Shown piece after piece: positions 16,752 to 26,343 of a DNA stretch of 64,000 nt. How positions within the stretch are numbered: position 1 is the stretch's first letter; every line of letters begins with the position of its first letter. The notes below the pieces were generated by a model. It ran no database searches, had not been told where the DNA came from, and saw only the letters and a program-made list of their open reading frames with translations. The DNA is from Veillonella sp. 3891. GTDB lineage: Bacteria; Bacillota; Negativicutes; Veillonellales; Veillonellaceae. The stretch spans positions 22,814 through 86,813 of the forward strand of contig NZ_RQVE01000008.1 in assembly GCF_003992315.1 (NCBI RefSeq). Reading direction: 5' to 3'. The translations under genes and the position numbers were made by a program.

Positions 16752-16982
16752 TTATTGGACTTCAATTTCGATCATTTGTGCTTCACTTACGCGTAGTGAT
16801 AATTCGAAGTTTTTCACTTTGATTTCCACTGGGTCTGCTAATGGCGCATACTTCATAACACGCACAGCCGTTCCCGGTACTACACCCATGTCCACCAAGC
16901 GATGCTTGATGTTGCCAGATCCATTGATAGCTACAACAGTACCAACTTCACCGGGCTTCATCTCGGATAATTTCTTAACCAT
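16752..16982 (-). CDS. feoA: Ferrous iron transport accessory protein FeoA
   Basis: A 76-residue SH3-like protein that acts with FeoB in Fe2+ uptake. It starts MVKKLSEMKPGE and contains GxGxIKHRLVDMGVVPGT, the FeoA core. The start at 16982 is chosen because AGGAGGTG lies in front; an in-frame extension to 17012 has no ribosome site. It ends 14 bp before feoB. The promoter at 17051-17078 drives the operon. Confidence 0.95.
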   Translation of the reverse strand: MVKKLSEMKPGEVGTVVAINGSGNIKHRLVDMGVVPGTAVRVMKYAPLADPVEIKVKNFELSLRVSEAQMIEIEVQ

Positions 16983-17050
16983 AGTACACCTCCTACATAT
17001 AAAACATAACAACCAAACCTATCATATATAATTATATGAGTAATATTTAT

Positions 17051-17078
17051 ATTATAGCACATTATAAAATATTATCAA
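17051..17078 (-). promoter_or_regulatory. feo operon promoter
   Basis: Minus-strand TTGATA (17073-17078), 16-bp spacer and TATAAT (17051-17056, perfect). A short palindrome, ATTATCAATAAT, covers the -35 and resembles half-sites of Fur boxes but in the reversed order, so Fur control is possible but not clear. Confidence 0.6.
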
Positions 17079-17412
17079 TAATGAATCTCGTTTTATTTTT
17101 ATCGTTTTGTGAAATTATAAATCTATTTTTATCAAGTAGTATGTACATTATACAGCTATTTATAAAGGTTATATCAACTATGCTATTTTATTATTATCAA
17201 TATTACTCCTTAATTAATAATGATATAAGAGCAACATGTTTCTCATTATCTATTATTTAAACCTAATTTTCTAACTTATTCTGTTTTTCTAGCTTATTCT
17301 GTGCCTTGCCCCTCTTGTCAGGTCCCCTTTATTTATAACTAGACTATCTATTTCCTATTGTTCCTTTCCTATGTGAAAGAACTTTCACAGGTCTACCTAG
17401 CTAGAAGTATGA
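17079..17412. other. AT-rich gap between feoA and the DEAD-box helicase gene
   Basis: About 330 bp of very AT-rich sequence. The short frames inside have no ribosome sites and biased low-complexity composition, so I see no gene. The last 40 bp hold the perfect palindrome GTGAAAGAACTTTCAC (17373-17388). Confidence 0.6.
17373..17388. promoter_or_regulatory. 16-bp palindrome upstream of the helicase promoter
   Basis: GTGAAAGAACTTTCAC is a perfect 7-2-7 inverted repeat, 25 bp upstream of a consensus -10 (TATAAT, 17413-17418) for the helicase gene. The position suits a regulator-binding site. Confidence 0.45.
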
Positions 17413-17453
17413 TATAATAATACTATTAAGTCATTTAGAAACGGAGATACATT

Positions 17454-18752
17454 ATGAAATCTTTTCAATCCTTAGGCATCGTGCCCGAACTAATACAAGC
17501 ATTACAAAAGGTGGGCGTGAAAGAACCAACGCCGATCCAAGAAAAATCGATTCCCCTCATCTTCAAAGGACAAGATGTAATCGCCAAAGCCCAAACAGGG
17601 ACAGGCAAAACGCTGGCATTCTTGTTACCACTATTACAACGCATCCACGTAGATGTGCAACAGGAGCAAGCCCTTATCATCGCCCCAACTCGTGAGCTAA
17701 TCCAACAAATTGCAGAGGAAGCACGCCATTTAGGTGCTATATTAGGGGTAGATGTACTACCTCTCATAGGGGGCAGAACAATAGAAGGACAATTGCAAAA
17801 GCTAGGTCGCCGTCCTCATGTTATCATCGGTACACCTGGTCGTTTGCTAGATCACGTCAATCGTGGCACTTTACACTTGAACTCCATCCGCCGTGTTGTG
17901 TTGGATGAAGCAGACCAAATGCTTCATATGGGATTCTTACCAGATATCGAAAAACTTATTAGTGGTACCGACGGTAAACGTCAACTATTAATGTTCTCCG
18001 CTACCATACCAGATAAAATCCGCAACTTAGCAAAAGCTTATATGCAAAAACCTACCTCTGTGACTGTACAAGGGGAAAACATTACCCTCGACACTATTGA
18101 ACAAAAAGTATACATGATGGAAGAACAAGATAAAGTAAACCGTCTTGTGGCAATGTTAGAGACAGACAATCCGTATCTTGCTATCGTATTCTGTAATACA
18201 AAAGAAGGCGCTATTAAATTGGCTTATGATTTAGCCCGTAAAGGTGTCGAACTAGGTGAAATCCATGGCGATATGACGCAAGGTCGCCGCACGCAGGTAT
18301 TGAAAGAGTTCGCCAAAGGCAATCCACCAATCTTAGTGGCTACCGATATTGCAGCGCGTGGTATCGATATCGAAGGAGTGAGCCACGTGTACAATTTCGA
18401 TGTGCCTCATGACATGGATTACTACATCCACCGCATCGGCCGTACAGGTCGTGCCGGTTCTACTGGTGTTGCTGTAACTTTCGCTACGCCAGCCGAAGAA
18501 ATTTGGGTGCGCCGCATCGAACGATCCATCCAAGCAACATTAACGAAATATACAAAAGATGGTCAAGTAAAAACAAAGGGATCTGGCTTAGCACCTAAGA
18601 AGGAAACAGCTAGCAAAAAACCTAAAATTAAAAGCACCTACCAAGCGACAAAAGCGAAAGCCCATAAAGCTCGTGGCCACAAAGGTGCCAATACAAGAGT
18701 GCGCCGCGCGAAATCCAGTGGCACTAGCGGTCGTGGTAGAGGGAAACGATAG
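17454..18752 (+). CDS. DEAD-box ATP-dependent RNA helicase
   Basis: A 432-residue RNA helicase that unwinds RNA duplexes in ribosome assembly or mRNA decay. Motifs in order: Q motif EPTPIQ (about 23-28), AQTGTGKT (I), PTRELI (Ia), GTPGRLLDH (Ib), DEAD (II), SAT (III), ARGID (V) and HRIGRTGRAG (VI). The last 60 residues are a strongly basic tail rich in Lys, Arg and Gly, probably for RNA binding. ACGGAGA precedes the ATG. It is monocistronic, with -10 TATAAT at 17413-17418. It is closest to the CshA/RhlE type; I leave the symbol open. Confidence 0.95.
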   Translation: MKSFQSLGIVPELIQALQKVGVKEPTPIQEKSIPLIFKGQDVIAKAQTGTGKTLAFLLPLLQRIHVDVQQEQALIIAPTRELIQQIAEEARHLGAILGVDVLPLIGGRTIEGQLQKLGRRPHVIIGTPGRLLDHVNRGTLHLNSIRRVVLDEADQMLHMGFLPDIEKLISGTDGKRQLLMFSATIPDKIRNLAKAYMQKPTSVTVQGENITLDTIEQKVYMMEEQDKVNRLVAMLETDNPYLAIVFCNTKEGAIKLAYDLARKGVELGEIHGDMTQGRRTQVLKEFAKGNPPILVATDIAARGIDIEGVSHVYNFDVPHDMDYYIHRIGRTGRAGSTGVAVTFATPAEEIWVRRIERSIQATLTKYTKDGQVKTKGSGLAPKKETASKKPKIKSTYQATKAKAHKARGHKGANTRVRRAKSSGTSGRGRGKR

Positions 18753-18840
18753 ATTTCTAATGTGCCCTATTTTTCCAAAAGGTTAGCATTCTATCATTTC
18801 CTATACATAAAGAGCACTATAGCAAACTAACCGCTAATAA

Positions 18841-18886
18841 AATAGAGGAAAGTTGATCAACACATATCAACTTTCCTCTATTTTTT
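18841..18886. terminator. Bidirectional terminator between the helicase gene and topB
   Basis: A 17-bp perfect stem (18841-18857 with 18866-18882), then T-run; A-run on the other side. It serves the convergent helicase gene and topB. A near-copy (AGAGGAAAGTTGAT stem) is found at 23500-23539. Confidence 0.9.
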
Positions 18887-18941
18887 ATATTTTGGTAGAA
18901 AAAATCTTTTATTTATATCCTACTAGGACGAGCCAGTATGT

Positions 18942-21287
18942 TTATTTCCGATTCACATAGATAGCAGGCTTCCCCTCTACATCGGCACAGCTTGTTCGAC
19001 ATCCTTCTCCTTCGCTACATTTCCACACGGGCTCTGGTTGTGCCTCATACTGTACAAGGTATCCTTTTTTACATCGTGGGCACGTATATTCCTTATGCGT
19101 ATCATCCAAGATTTTGCCGCTTGCCATTGGCATCGGTGGCATCATCTCTTCCCTAGGTCTCTGTGGCATAACCGCTTTAGCCACGAAGGGCTGCTCATCT
19201 TTAGTAACTCTTGAATCCCTAACACCTGACACATTTTCCGTGTATTTACAGGTCGGGAACCCAGAACATCCATAAAATTCACCAAACTTTCCTTTCCGTA
19301 AGAGTAACTCTCCCGTTTTACACTTAGGGCAAGACCGTCCAGTTGTCTGCGCTGTAGAAGGATTCCGATTTGTACCTTTTCCATTCCTAGCTATCTCTGT
19401 TTTAGGCATAGCCACCTTAGGTGTGCTTCCTACTCGTTGTTTGACATCCTCAATGAGCTGTACAACGAATTTTGTTTGATCCTCTAAAAATACATCAATC
19501 GCTTCGTTTCCTTCACTCATCTTTGCCAACCGCTCTTCCCACTGCGCCGTCGCATCAGGGTATAGCAGGGAATCTGGCAATGCGTCTACCAAAGCATAGG
19601 CAGACTCTGTAGGAAGTAAGGTTTTCTTTTTTCCCTCTTCTTTCAAGAAAGGGTTCTTCTTGTTATGAATTAAATCTTCAATAATCGTAGCCCGTGTCGC
19701 CTCTGTACCTATACCAGACACATCTTTTAACTGCTTCTTTAGTTCTTCATCTTTCACATATTTATGAATTTCCTTCATCGCTTGCACCAAGGTGGCAGAC
19801 GTAAAACGACTTGGTGGTTTCGTCTTTCGTTGGTCCACCTTGCTATCCTTCGCTGTTACAGAATCACCTTTTCGTACAGCTGGTAAAGATTTTTCTTCGT
19901 CCTCTTGACTCTCTTCTGATTCTTCTGTAGATTTTACCTTTTTATATAATGCCTTCCATCCCAAATCGATAACGACACGCCCCGTTGTGGTAAATAGTTC
20001 CTCTTGGTGTGTCACTTCAATGCGAGTATGCTCATACACATGCTCTGGATAGAATTGCGCAATATAGGCTTGAGCAATAAGGAAGTAAATATTTTGCTCC
20101 CCCTTGGATAAGGTATGCAAGGGACAACGCACTGTGGTTGGTATAATCGCATGATGGGCTGTGACCTTACTATCATTCCAAGCACGACTTTTGATAGTAG
20201 GATTACTATCTTTTGCCCACCCAGCTAATTCCTTATGTCCCATATTCACCAAGTTTGATAGAATGGCTTTCCCATCTGAAAGTTGGTTCACTGGCAAATA
20301 TTCACAATCTGACCGTGGATAAGATGTATACTTTTTCTCATACAATTTCTGTGCAATATCTAATACTTCTTGTGGCGTATAATTGTATAATTTACCAGCC
20401 ACAATTTGTAGTGATGATAAGGAAAACGGCAACCGCTGCCCTTCCTTTTTCTTTTTCTTTTCTACTAGAGAAATCGTACCTTCTGGGGCCTGCATTAATC
20501 GTTCACGCAAGTCATTGAGGATAGCCTGATCCAACATATGCCCATCAGGGTCTAATCCTTGTTGCGTATCTTTCGGTTTCCAAGTGGCCCAAAACTCTCC
20601 CTTTTCATGACCATATTGTACTTGCAACACATAATATTCTACAGGCACAAAGTTTTGTAGCTCCCGTTCTCTCCGCACCACTAGTGCTAAGGTTGGCGTT
20701 TTTACACGACCAATCGGAAAAGTTACTTTCTTTCCCATATGCTGTTGCTCTAAAGTATAAGCACGGGATAAATTCATCCCCATCAACCAATCCGCACGGG
20801 AGCGTGCTAAGGCCGAATCTTTTAAAGGTTGGTATTTCTTATTATCCTGCATATGTTCTAGGGCATAACGCATCGATTTTTCATCTAGGGCATTGAGCAA
20901 GATACGCTCTACCGGTTTAGTATTGCCCAAATAATCTAGCATTTCATCGATCAACAATTGCCCTTCCCTGTCCGGGTCACCTGCATTGACAATGGTGCTG
21001 GCCTTCTTAATTAAACCACTAATCACTTTGAACTGTTTAGCACTCGATGATTTAACTTTCAACTTCCAAGAGGTCGGCAAAATCGGTAATGAATCAAATC
21101 TCCAAAATTTATATTTTTCATCATAGTCACCTGGCTCTACTTGTTCTAGCATATGACCAAAAGCCCAAGTAATGACATCGTCGCCTTGCACGATATACCC
21201 ATCATGTCGCTTAGCACTCTGTGGGTTCGGTAACACTTGGCTTAATTCTCGCCCTACACTGGGTTTTTCTGCAATAAATAAACGCAT
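18942..21287 (-). CDS. topB: DNA topoisomerase III
   Basis: A 781-residue type IA topoisomerase that resolves linked DNA by passing single strands. It starts with the Toprim motif LFIAEKPSVGREL and has acidic DPDREG. The catalytic Tyr lies in YTSYPRSDCEYL. The C-terminus carries a zinc-finger cluster (CPKC...CSGFPTC) and a second Cys set (CPRC...CSEGEGCRTSC). An acidic insert (STEESEESQEDEEK) precedes the finger region. The start at 21287 follows AGAGGGAG; eight more in-frame codons upstream lack a ribosome site. It is a single gene. Confidence 0.93.
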   Translation of the reverse strand: MRLFIAEKPSVGRELSQVLPNPQSAKRHDGYIVQGDDVITWAFGHMLEQVEPGDYDEKYKFWRFDSLPILPTSWKLKVKSSSAKQFKVISGLIKKASTIVNAGDPDREGQLLIDEMLDYLGNTKPVERILLNALDEKSMRYALEHMQDNKKYQPLKDSALARSRADWLMGMNLSRAYTLEQQHMGKKVTFPIGRVKTPTLALVVRRERELQNFVPVEYYVLQVQYGHEKGEFWATWKPKDTQQGLDPDGHMLDQAILNDLRERLMQAPEGTISLVEKKKKKEGQRLPFSLSSLQIVAGKLYNYTPQEVLDIAQKLYEKKYTSYPRSDCEYLPVNQLSDGKAILSNLVNMGHKELAGWAKDSNPTIKSRAWNDSKVTAHHAIIPTTVRCPLHTLSKGEQNIYFLIAQAYIAQFYPEHVYEHTRIEVTHQEELFTTTGRVVIDLGWKALYKKVKSTEESEESQEDEEKSLPAVRKGDSVTAKDSKVDQRKTKPPSRFTSATLVQAMKEIHKYVKDEELKKQLKDVSGIGTEATRATIIEDLIHNKKNPFLKEEGKKKTLLPTESAYALVDALPDSLLYPDATAQWEERLAKMSEGNEAIDVFLEDQTKFVVQLIEDVKQRVGSTPKVAMPKTEIARNGKGTNRNPSTAQTTGRSCPKCKTGELLLRKGKFGEFYGCSGFPTCKYTENVSGVRDSRVTKDEQPFVAKAVMPQRPREEMMPPMPMASGKILDDTHKEYTCPRCKKGYLVQYEAQPEPVWKCSEGEGCRTSCADVEGKPAIYVNRK

Positions 21288-21311
21288 ATGCTCCCTCTTC
21301 CTATGTATCAC

Positions 21312-21710
21312 TATCTATTATTATCTTTATAATTATGTATTACTTTTTTACTATACATCTTCTTTATACTAGCTTTTATTATACTACGATTGCTCCCAAA
21401 AATTAAACAGATACCTACTTTCTCATTGATCTGTAAAACAATCGATTTCTGTGTATTTTCAACTTCTATGTCATAAACATGATACTCACATATTTTTTCA
21501 ATATACAACACATTCCACAGTAAGCCCCCTCTAGATATTCTAGGAATATACTTTTCAGTATGCCGTACATTCTACAAAATACTTCTTTAACTATCTGTCA
21601 TAGTCCTTTAAAATTTCCTACCAGTACTACTTTTACATAAATATAGCAAATGCACTGTACTGATGCATTGCAACTATACAACACTTTTCCTAACTTTCAC
21701 CATCCTATCC
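21312..21710. other. Divergent gap between topB and prfC
   Basis: About 400 bp of AT-rich sequence between the divergent topB and prfC. The one minus-strand frame in it (21311-21511) has no ribosome site and no recognisable content. No hairpin of note was seen. Confidence 0.5.
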
Positions 21711-21740
21711 TATACAGGGAGGGCTCAAATAGTATATAAT
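21711..21740 (+). promoter_or_regulatory. Probable prfC promoter
   Basis: TATACA (21711-21716), 18-bp spacer and perfect TATAAT (21735-21740), about 50 bp before the prfC start. Confidence 0.45.
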
Positions 21741-21791
21741 TTTAAAGATATGAAAGTATATACCATACACATGGATTAATAGAGGTGAATT

Positions 21792-23381
21792 ATGACATTT
21801 TTAGAAGAAGTAACTCGGCGCCGTACGTTCGCCATCATTTCTCACCCAGATGCGGGTAAAACAACATTGACGGAAAAACTATTATTATACGGTGGTGCGA
21901 TCCATTTGGCAGGTTCTGTTAAGTCTAGAAAAACGCAAAAATATGCTGTGTCTGACTGGATGGAAATTGAAAAGCAACGTGGTATCTCTGTTACCAGCTC
22001 CGTATTACAATTTGATTATGATGGTCATCGCGTGAACATCCTAGATACCCCTGGTCACCAAGACTTCTCTGAAGATACATACCGTACCTTGATGGCGGCA
22101 GATAGTGCTGTCATGTTGATTGACGTGGCGAAAGGCGTGGAGGCACAAACGAAAAAACTATTCGCCGTTTGTAAAGAACGTGGTATTCCTATTTTTACCT
22201 TCGTTAACAAGATTGACCACTTCGGTCGCAATCCATTTGATTTAATGGAAGAAATTGAAAATTCTCTCGGCATTCGTGCCGTCCCTATGAACTGGCCTGT
22301 AGGTATTAACGGTGAATACCAAGGTGTATACGACCGGGAAACGAATACTGTAGAGTTATTTGAAAAAGATGAGTCTCACGGTCAAAAGAAACTAGCCTCC
22401 ACAAAGGGCGATGTGCATGATTCAGCGTTCCGTGAACTGCTAGGCGAAGAAGTACATCAATCCTTAATTGATGACATTGAACTTCTCGATGTGGCTGGTG
22501 ATGCGTTCGACTTAGAAAAAGTCAAAGCTGGTGAATTAACGCCTATGTTCTTTGGCTCTGCTATGACAAACTTTGGGGTCAAACCATTCCTTGAAAAATT
22601 CTTGGAACTAGCTCCTATGCCAGCGCCTCGTGTAGCCCGTGAAGAAACGGTAGAGCCTACATCTGAGGACTTCTCTGCCTTCGTATTCAAAATCCAAGCG
22701 AACATGAATCCAAACCATCATGACCGTATTGTATTCATGCGTATTTGCTCCGGTAAGTTTGAAAAAGGCATGAACGTACTTCACCAACAATCTGGTAAAA
22801 CATTGCGTTTGTCTCAACCACAACAATTCTTAGCCACAGAACGTACTATTATCGATGAAGCCTATCCAGGGGACATCATCGGTGTCTTCGATGCAGGCAC
22901 TATGGGGGTAGGCGATAGCTTATGTGCATCCAATCACAAAGTGACATTCAGCGACTTCCCTGTATTCCCACCAGAGTTCTTCGCTCGTGTAACGCCAAAA
23001 GATTCCATGAAGCGTAAACAATTCTTGAAAGGCATGACTCAATTAGCACAAGAAGGGGCTGTACAAATCTTTGAACCTCTCTACTCTATGGATTCCTTTG
23101 TAGTCGGTGCTGTAGGTATGCTACAATTTGAAGTATTGCAATACCGTTTGAAACACGAATACGGCGTTGACCTTGTGAACAATTCCTTGCCATATGGCGT
23201 AGCTCGTTGGATCGATGGTGAGGTCGATGTGAACAGTCTAAAAGGTATGGACAATGCGATGATTGTAAAAGATAACCGTGGTCGTCTCGTAGTTCTTATC
23301 TCCAACGAATGGCAAATGGGGTGGGTTGTAGAACGCAATCCTGATGTAACATTCTTGCATGCTCCTAAGTTAGAGGCATAA
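21792..23381 (+). CDS. prfC: Peptide chain release factor 3
   Basis: A 529-residue translational GTPase that removes RF1/RF2 from the ribosome after termination. G1 SHPDAGKTT, G3 DTPGHQDFSEDTYR and G4 NKID are intact, and the C-terminal domains have the family length and the MLQFEVLQYRLKHEYGVD segment. AGAGGTGAAT precedes the ATG. It stands alone, ended by the hairpin at 23500-23539. Confidence 0.96.
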   Translation: MTFLEEVTRRRTFAIISHPDAGKTTLTEKLLLYGGAIHLAGSVKSRKTQKYAVSDWMEIEKQRGISVTSSVLQFDYDGHRVNILDTPGHQDFSEDTYRTLMAADSAVMLIDVAKGVEAQTKKLFAVCKERGIPIFTFVNKIDHFGRNPFDLMEEIENSLGIRAVPMNWPVGINGEYQGVYDRETNTVELFEKDESHGQKKLASTKGDVHDSAFRELLGEEVHQSLIDDIELLDVAGDAFDLEKVKAGELTPMFFGSAMTNFGVKPFLEKFLELAPMPAPRVAREETVEPTSEDFSAFVFKIQANMNPNHHDRIVFMRICSGKFEKGMNVLHQQSGKTLRLSQPQQFLATERTIIDEAYPGDIIGVFDAGTMGVGDSLCASNHKVTFSDFPVFPPEFFARVTPKDSMKRKQFLKGMTQLAQEGAVQIFEPLYSMDSFVVGAVGMLQFEVLQYRLKHEYGVDLVNNSLPYGVARWIDGEVDVNSLKGMDNAMIVKDNRGRLVVLISNEWQMGWVVERNPDVTFLHAPKLEA

Positions 23382-23499
23382 CATATTCTATACTTAGATA
23401 TACAAATCACTAAGAATCATACTACTTGTAGCACAATAAAAGATAGTATATATCATTTCTAAATAAAATAGAGGCTGAACAAAAGAGATTCAAATAAAA

Positions 23500-23543
23500 A
23501 AAGAGGAAAGTTGATCAAAAAGTATCAACTTCCCTCTTTTTTT
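23500..23543. terminator. Bidirectional terminator between prfC and the deacetylase gene
   Basis: A 16-bp stem with one G-U pair (23500-23515 with 23524-23539), A-run before and T-run after. It is nearly the same sequence as the terminator at 18841-18882. Confidence 0.9.
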
Positions 23544-23619
23544 AGTTTACACACCAAAAGGGGTACATGACCTCTGTATTATCATCTCTTCTAGTATGTC
23601 AAAGATACCGTATAATAGA

Positions 23620-24456
23620 CTAAAACAACGGTTCCAAATCTGCTAATCCTTTCAAATTCCATTCTAACAATTTATCATGGATGCGCCACATAAATGCATT
23701 TTCCCATGGATAATGTAATCGAACCCAGAAATTTTCAAAAGGTGTATCATTGAAAAACACGGCTTGTCTTGGCAAATTAAATAGATCTTGGCCTGGCTCT
23801 ACATTCCCTGCTTGCACGGTAAAGGCCATCCGATAGCCACTTTCTTCAGAAATCTTATCTACCTCTTTGTTAGCAAATCCACCTGGATATGCAATGTACC
23901 GAACAGGATGCTTCATGCGATCTTCTAAGACTGCTTTTGAGCTAATGAGTTCATCCCGTGCTTGGTCTAAGGACATATTGCGCAAATCTTTATGATTCAC
24001 TGTATGACTTTGGATATCGATACCATTCGCTTGCATTTCTTTCAATTGTTCTACATTGACAAATCGATTTTCTCCAATGGAACTAGTAATCATAAACAAG
24101 GTTGCTTTCATATTATATTCTTTCAGAATTGGCATAGCATGTTGATAATTATCAATATATCCATCATCAAAAGTAATTAGTACTGGCTTGTCGGGCAAAT
24201 CAGTTCCCTTTGTCACGTACTCGTATAACTCATCCAACGTAATGGTATGATATCCCTCATCATGAAGATATTGCATTTGCTTTTTAAACTCTTCTGGTGG
24301 TACCACTAAAGAATGTCGAATCCCTGTATCAATACGATGATAATTTAAAACGGGAACACCTACTGCCTTATAATCCCAAGAACGTTGGTATTGTATTCCC
24401 AAATATACACCTACGGCTACAATAAGCCCTAGTATACCTATAATAATCCGTTTCAT
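23620..24456 (-). CDS. Membrane-anchored polysaccharide deacetylase
   Basis: A 278-residue carbohydrate esterase family 4 (NodB) protein. An N-terminal membrane helix (about 2-22) anchors it outside the cytoplasm. The metal and catalytic residues are visible: FDDG (96-99), H151 and H155 (SHTVNH), and YPGG near 195. Such enzymes remove acetyl groups from N-acetylglucosamine in peptidoglycan or exopolysaccharide; the substrate cannot be told here. It is convergent with prfC and otherwise alone. Confidence 0.88.
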   Translation of the reverse strand: MKRIIIGILGLIVAVGVYLGIQYQRSWDYKAVGVPVLNYHRIDTGIRHSLVVPPEEFKKQMQYLHDEGYHTITLDELYEYVTKGTDLPDKPVLITFDDGYIDNYQHAMPILKEYNMKATLFMITSSIGENRFVNVEQLKEMQANGIDIQSHTVNHKDLRNMSLDQARDELISSKAVLEDRMKHPVRYIAYPGGFANKEVDKISEESGYRMAFTVQAGNVEPGQDLFNLPRQAVFFNDTPFENFWVRLHYPWENAFMWRIHDKLLEWNLKGLADLEPLF

Positions 24457-24905
24457 ATTAACCTCACATGTTAGTAACTTTACCTAATGATTCTATATTT
24501 ACAAAACCATGTAAATCTGACTGTACTATAGTACCACACTTCGCTAAATTTATCAGTTGTTTTTCATAAATTTATCCATCTTTTATATAAAACACCCTAT
24601 TTTCTACTTTTTAGTTATATTATTTTTGCAACTATTATATTACCAAAAATCATTGGTAGTATGTAATGTATACATCATGCATCATCATGTACCGCCTTTC
24701 ATACGTTTATATTTCTACATTCTATAGAATTCCTGTTATAATTGTTTACAATTAATATGACATATCCTATCTTCCTTATCTATGAAAAGAGCTCATACAT
24801 AGCGCTATAGTGGAAAAAATCACTATGACGAATGCCCCTATTTCATGCTATGATAAGAGCATAAGTTTTATCTAATATGCATCTTGTTCCAAAGGGGGTT
24901 CTACT
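24457..24905. other. Divergent gap before gltS
   Basis: About 450 bp of AT-rich sequence. Near its end are two adjoining inverted repeats, ATAGCGCTAT (24799-24808) and ATAGTG-N8-CACTAT (24807-24826), about 80 bp before gltS; they may be regulatory. No coding region was recognised. Confidence 0.45.
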
Positions 24906-26150
24906 ATGAAAGGTCTTATCGACTTGAGTCTAGTCAATGGAATCTGGACATTAAAACTGTCTATGATTCAAACAGTAGCCTTAGCTATTGTTACATTATA
25001 TTTAGGAGAATTCATCAAAAAGCATTCTCCATTCCTACAACGTGTGAGTATGCCTGCACCAGCCGTAGGTGGTTTACCATTTGCATTTTTATGTGCTTTC
25101 TTATCCTATTATAAAATTGTAAATATCACTTTCGATAGTGCCTTGCAATCATTCTTAATGTTAGCCTTCTTTACTACTATCGGTCTTATGGCAAGTTTAA
25201 ATGTTCTTAAAAAAGGTGGCGTCGCTATTATCTTCTTCTGGATTGTATGTACCATCTGGATTGTCTTCCAAAATGGCGCAGGCATCATGATTGCTAAAGC
25301 TATGGGCATTGAACCAATCTTTGGTATCATGGCAGGTTCTGTTTCTATGATGGGTGGCCTTGGTACAGCAGGTGCTTTCGGTCCTCATTTTGAAGAGTTA
25401 ACTGGTATTCCAGGCGTGGCTTCTGCCGCTATCGCAGCCGCTACATTCGGTATGGTAGCTGGTACATTGCTAGGTGCTCCTGTAGGTGATCGTATTATCA
25501 AAATGCACAACGTCCCTACTCCTGTCGATCATCCTGAATTATTAGAAGCTGACGGTATCGATATTAATGAATCCGACTCTGAAAGTAAATTATTCGATTT
25601 ACAGTCGTTAATGCATGTCATTGCCTTCGTAGGCATTTCCTTAGGACTTGGCACATTAGTCAGTGCTCTACTATCTTCCGTATTCGGTCCATTACCTGCT
25701 TATATTGGTGCTATGATTGTCGGCGCTTGCATTCGTAACTATGCTGACTTCACTGGTCACATTACTATTAATAGTGCTGCTCTTGATGCGGTTTCCAATG
25801 TATCTTTGAGTATTTTCGTTACTATGGCTATTAACAGCTTGAAATTAGCACAATTAGTTGACTTAGCATTACCTTTAATGGCAATCTTAGCTGCACAAAT
25901 GGTGTTGATTACAATCTTCGCATACTTAATCTATTGGTTGTTCAAACGCAACTACGATTCTGTTATGTTAGGTGCTGGTGCTATTGGTTTCGGCTTAGGT
26001 GCTACACCAAATGCGTTGGTAAACATGTTGTCCTTGGCTTCTAAATACGGTCCATCTCCAAAAGCATGGTTAGTCGTATCTTTAGTAGGGGCCTTCCTCA
26101 TCGACTTTACAAACGCATTCTTAATCACATTTATGGCAAAATTGATTTAA
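24906..26150 (+). CDS. gltS: Sodium/glutamate symporter GltS
   Basis: A 414-residue inner-membrane Na+-dependent glutamate importer. It has about ten helices in two inverted halves, with GGLGTAGAFGP in one reentrant region and GFGLGATPNALVNM in the other, the family's signature loops. The AAAGGGGGT site lies 8 bp before the ATG. It is monocistronic. Glutamate uptake fits an amino acid- and lactate-using anaerobe; the substrate comes from family membership. Confidence 0.92.
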   Translation: MKGLIDLSLVNGIWTLKLSMIQTVALAIVTLYLGEFIKKHSPFLQRVSMPAPAVGGLPFAFLCAFLSYYKIVNITFDSALQSFLMLAFFTTIGLMASLNVLKKGGVAIIFFWIVCTIWIVFQNGAGIMIAKAMGIEPIFGIMAGSVSMMGGLGTAGAFGPHFEELTGIPGVASAAIAAATFGMVAGTLLGAPVGDRIIKMHNVPTPVDHPELLEADGIDINESDSESKLFDLQSLMHVIAFVGISLGLGTLVSALLSSVFGPLPAYIGAMIVGACIRNYADFTGHITINSAALDAVSNVSLSIFVTMAINSLKLAQLVDLALPLMAILAAQMVLITIFAYLIYWLFKRNYDSVMLGAGAIGFGLGATPNALVNMLSLASKYGPSPKAWLVVSLVGAFLIDFTNAFLITFMAKLI

Positions 26151-26177
26151 TTAATTCTTCCACATGCCATCCTAAAA

Positions 26178-26211
26178 AAAGGATTCTATAACATCTGTTG
26201 TAGAGTCCTTT
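26178..26211 (+). terminator. gltS terminator
   Basis: A 15-bp stem with G-U pairs (26178-26192 with 26197-26211) and a following T-run. Confidence 0.8.
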
Positions 26212-26276
26212 TTCTATGCAATAGATGTATTGTACTTTAACTCTAATCATATTATGACTACTACTACATAGCAAAT

Positions 26277-26298
26277 GGGGATAGCTAACGCTATCCCC
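26277..26298 (-). terminator. Hairpin downstream of rsmA
   Basis: A 9-bp perfect stem, GGGGATAGC with its complement and a 4-base loop, 46 bp past the rsmA stop. The T-tract on the minus strand is poor, so termination is likely but not certain. Confidence 0.55.
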
Positions 26299-26343
26299 TA
26301 ATTTCTATCATACGGCTTTACTAGTTATATAAGACCTATATTT

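Noticed and set aside
17036..17260. Plus-strand 74-codon frame in the feoA-helicase gap
   Set aside because: Composition is Ile/Leu/Tyr/Ser from AT-rich DNA, with no ribosome site; it covers the feo promoter.
21311..21511. Minus-strand 66-codon frame upstream of topB
   Set aside because: No ribosome site, AT-driven composition, and it overlaps the topB leader; no recognisable domain.
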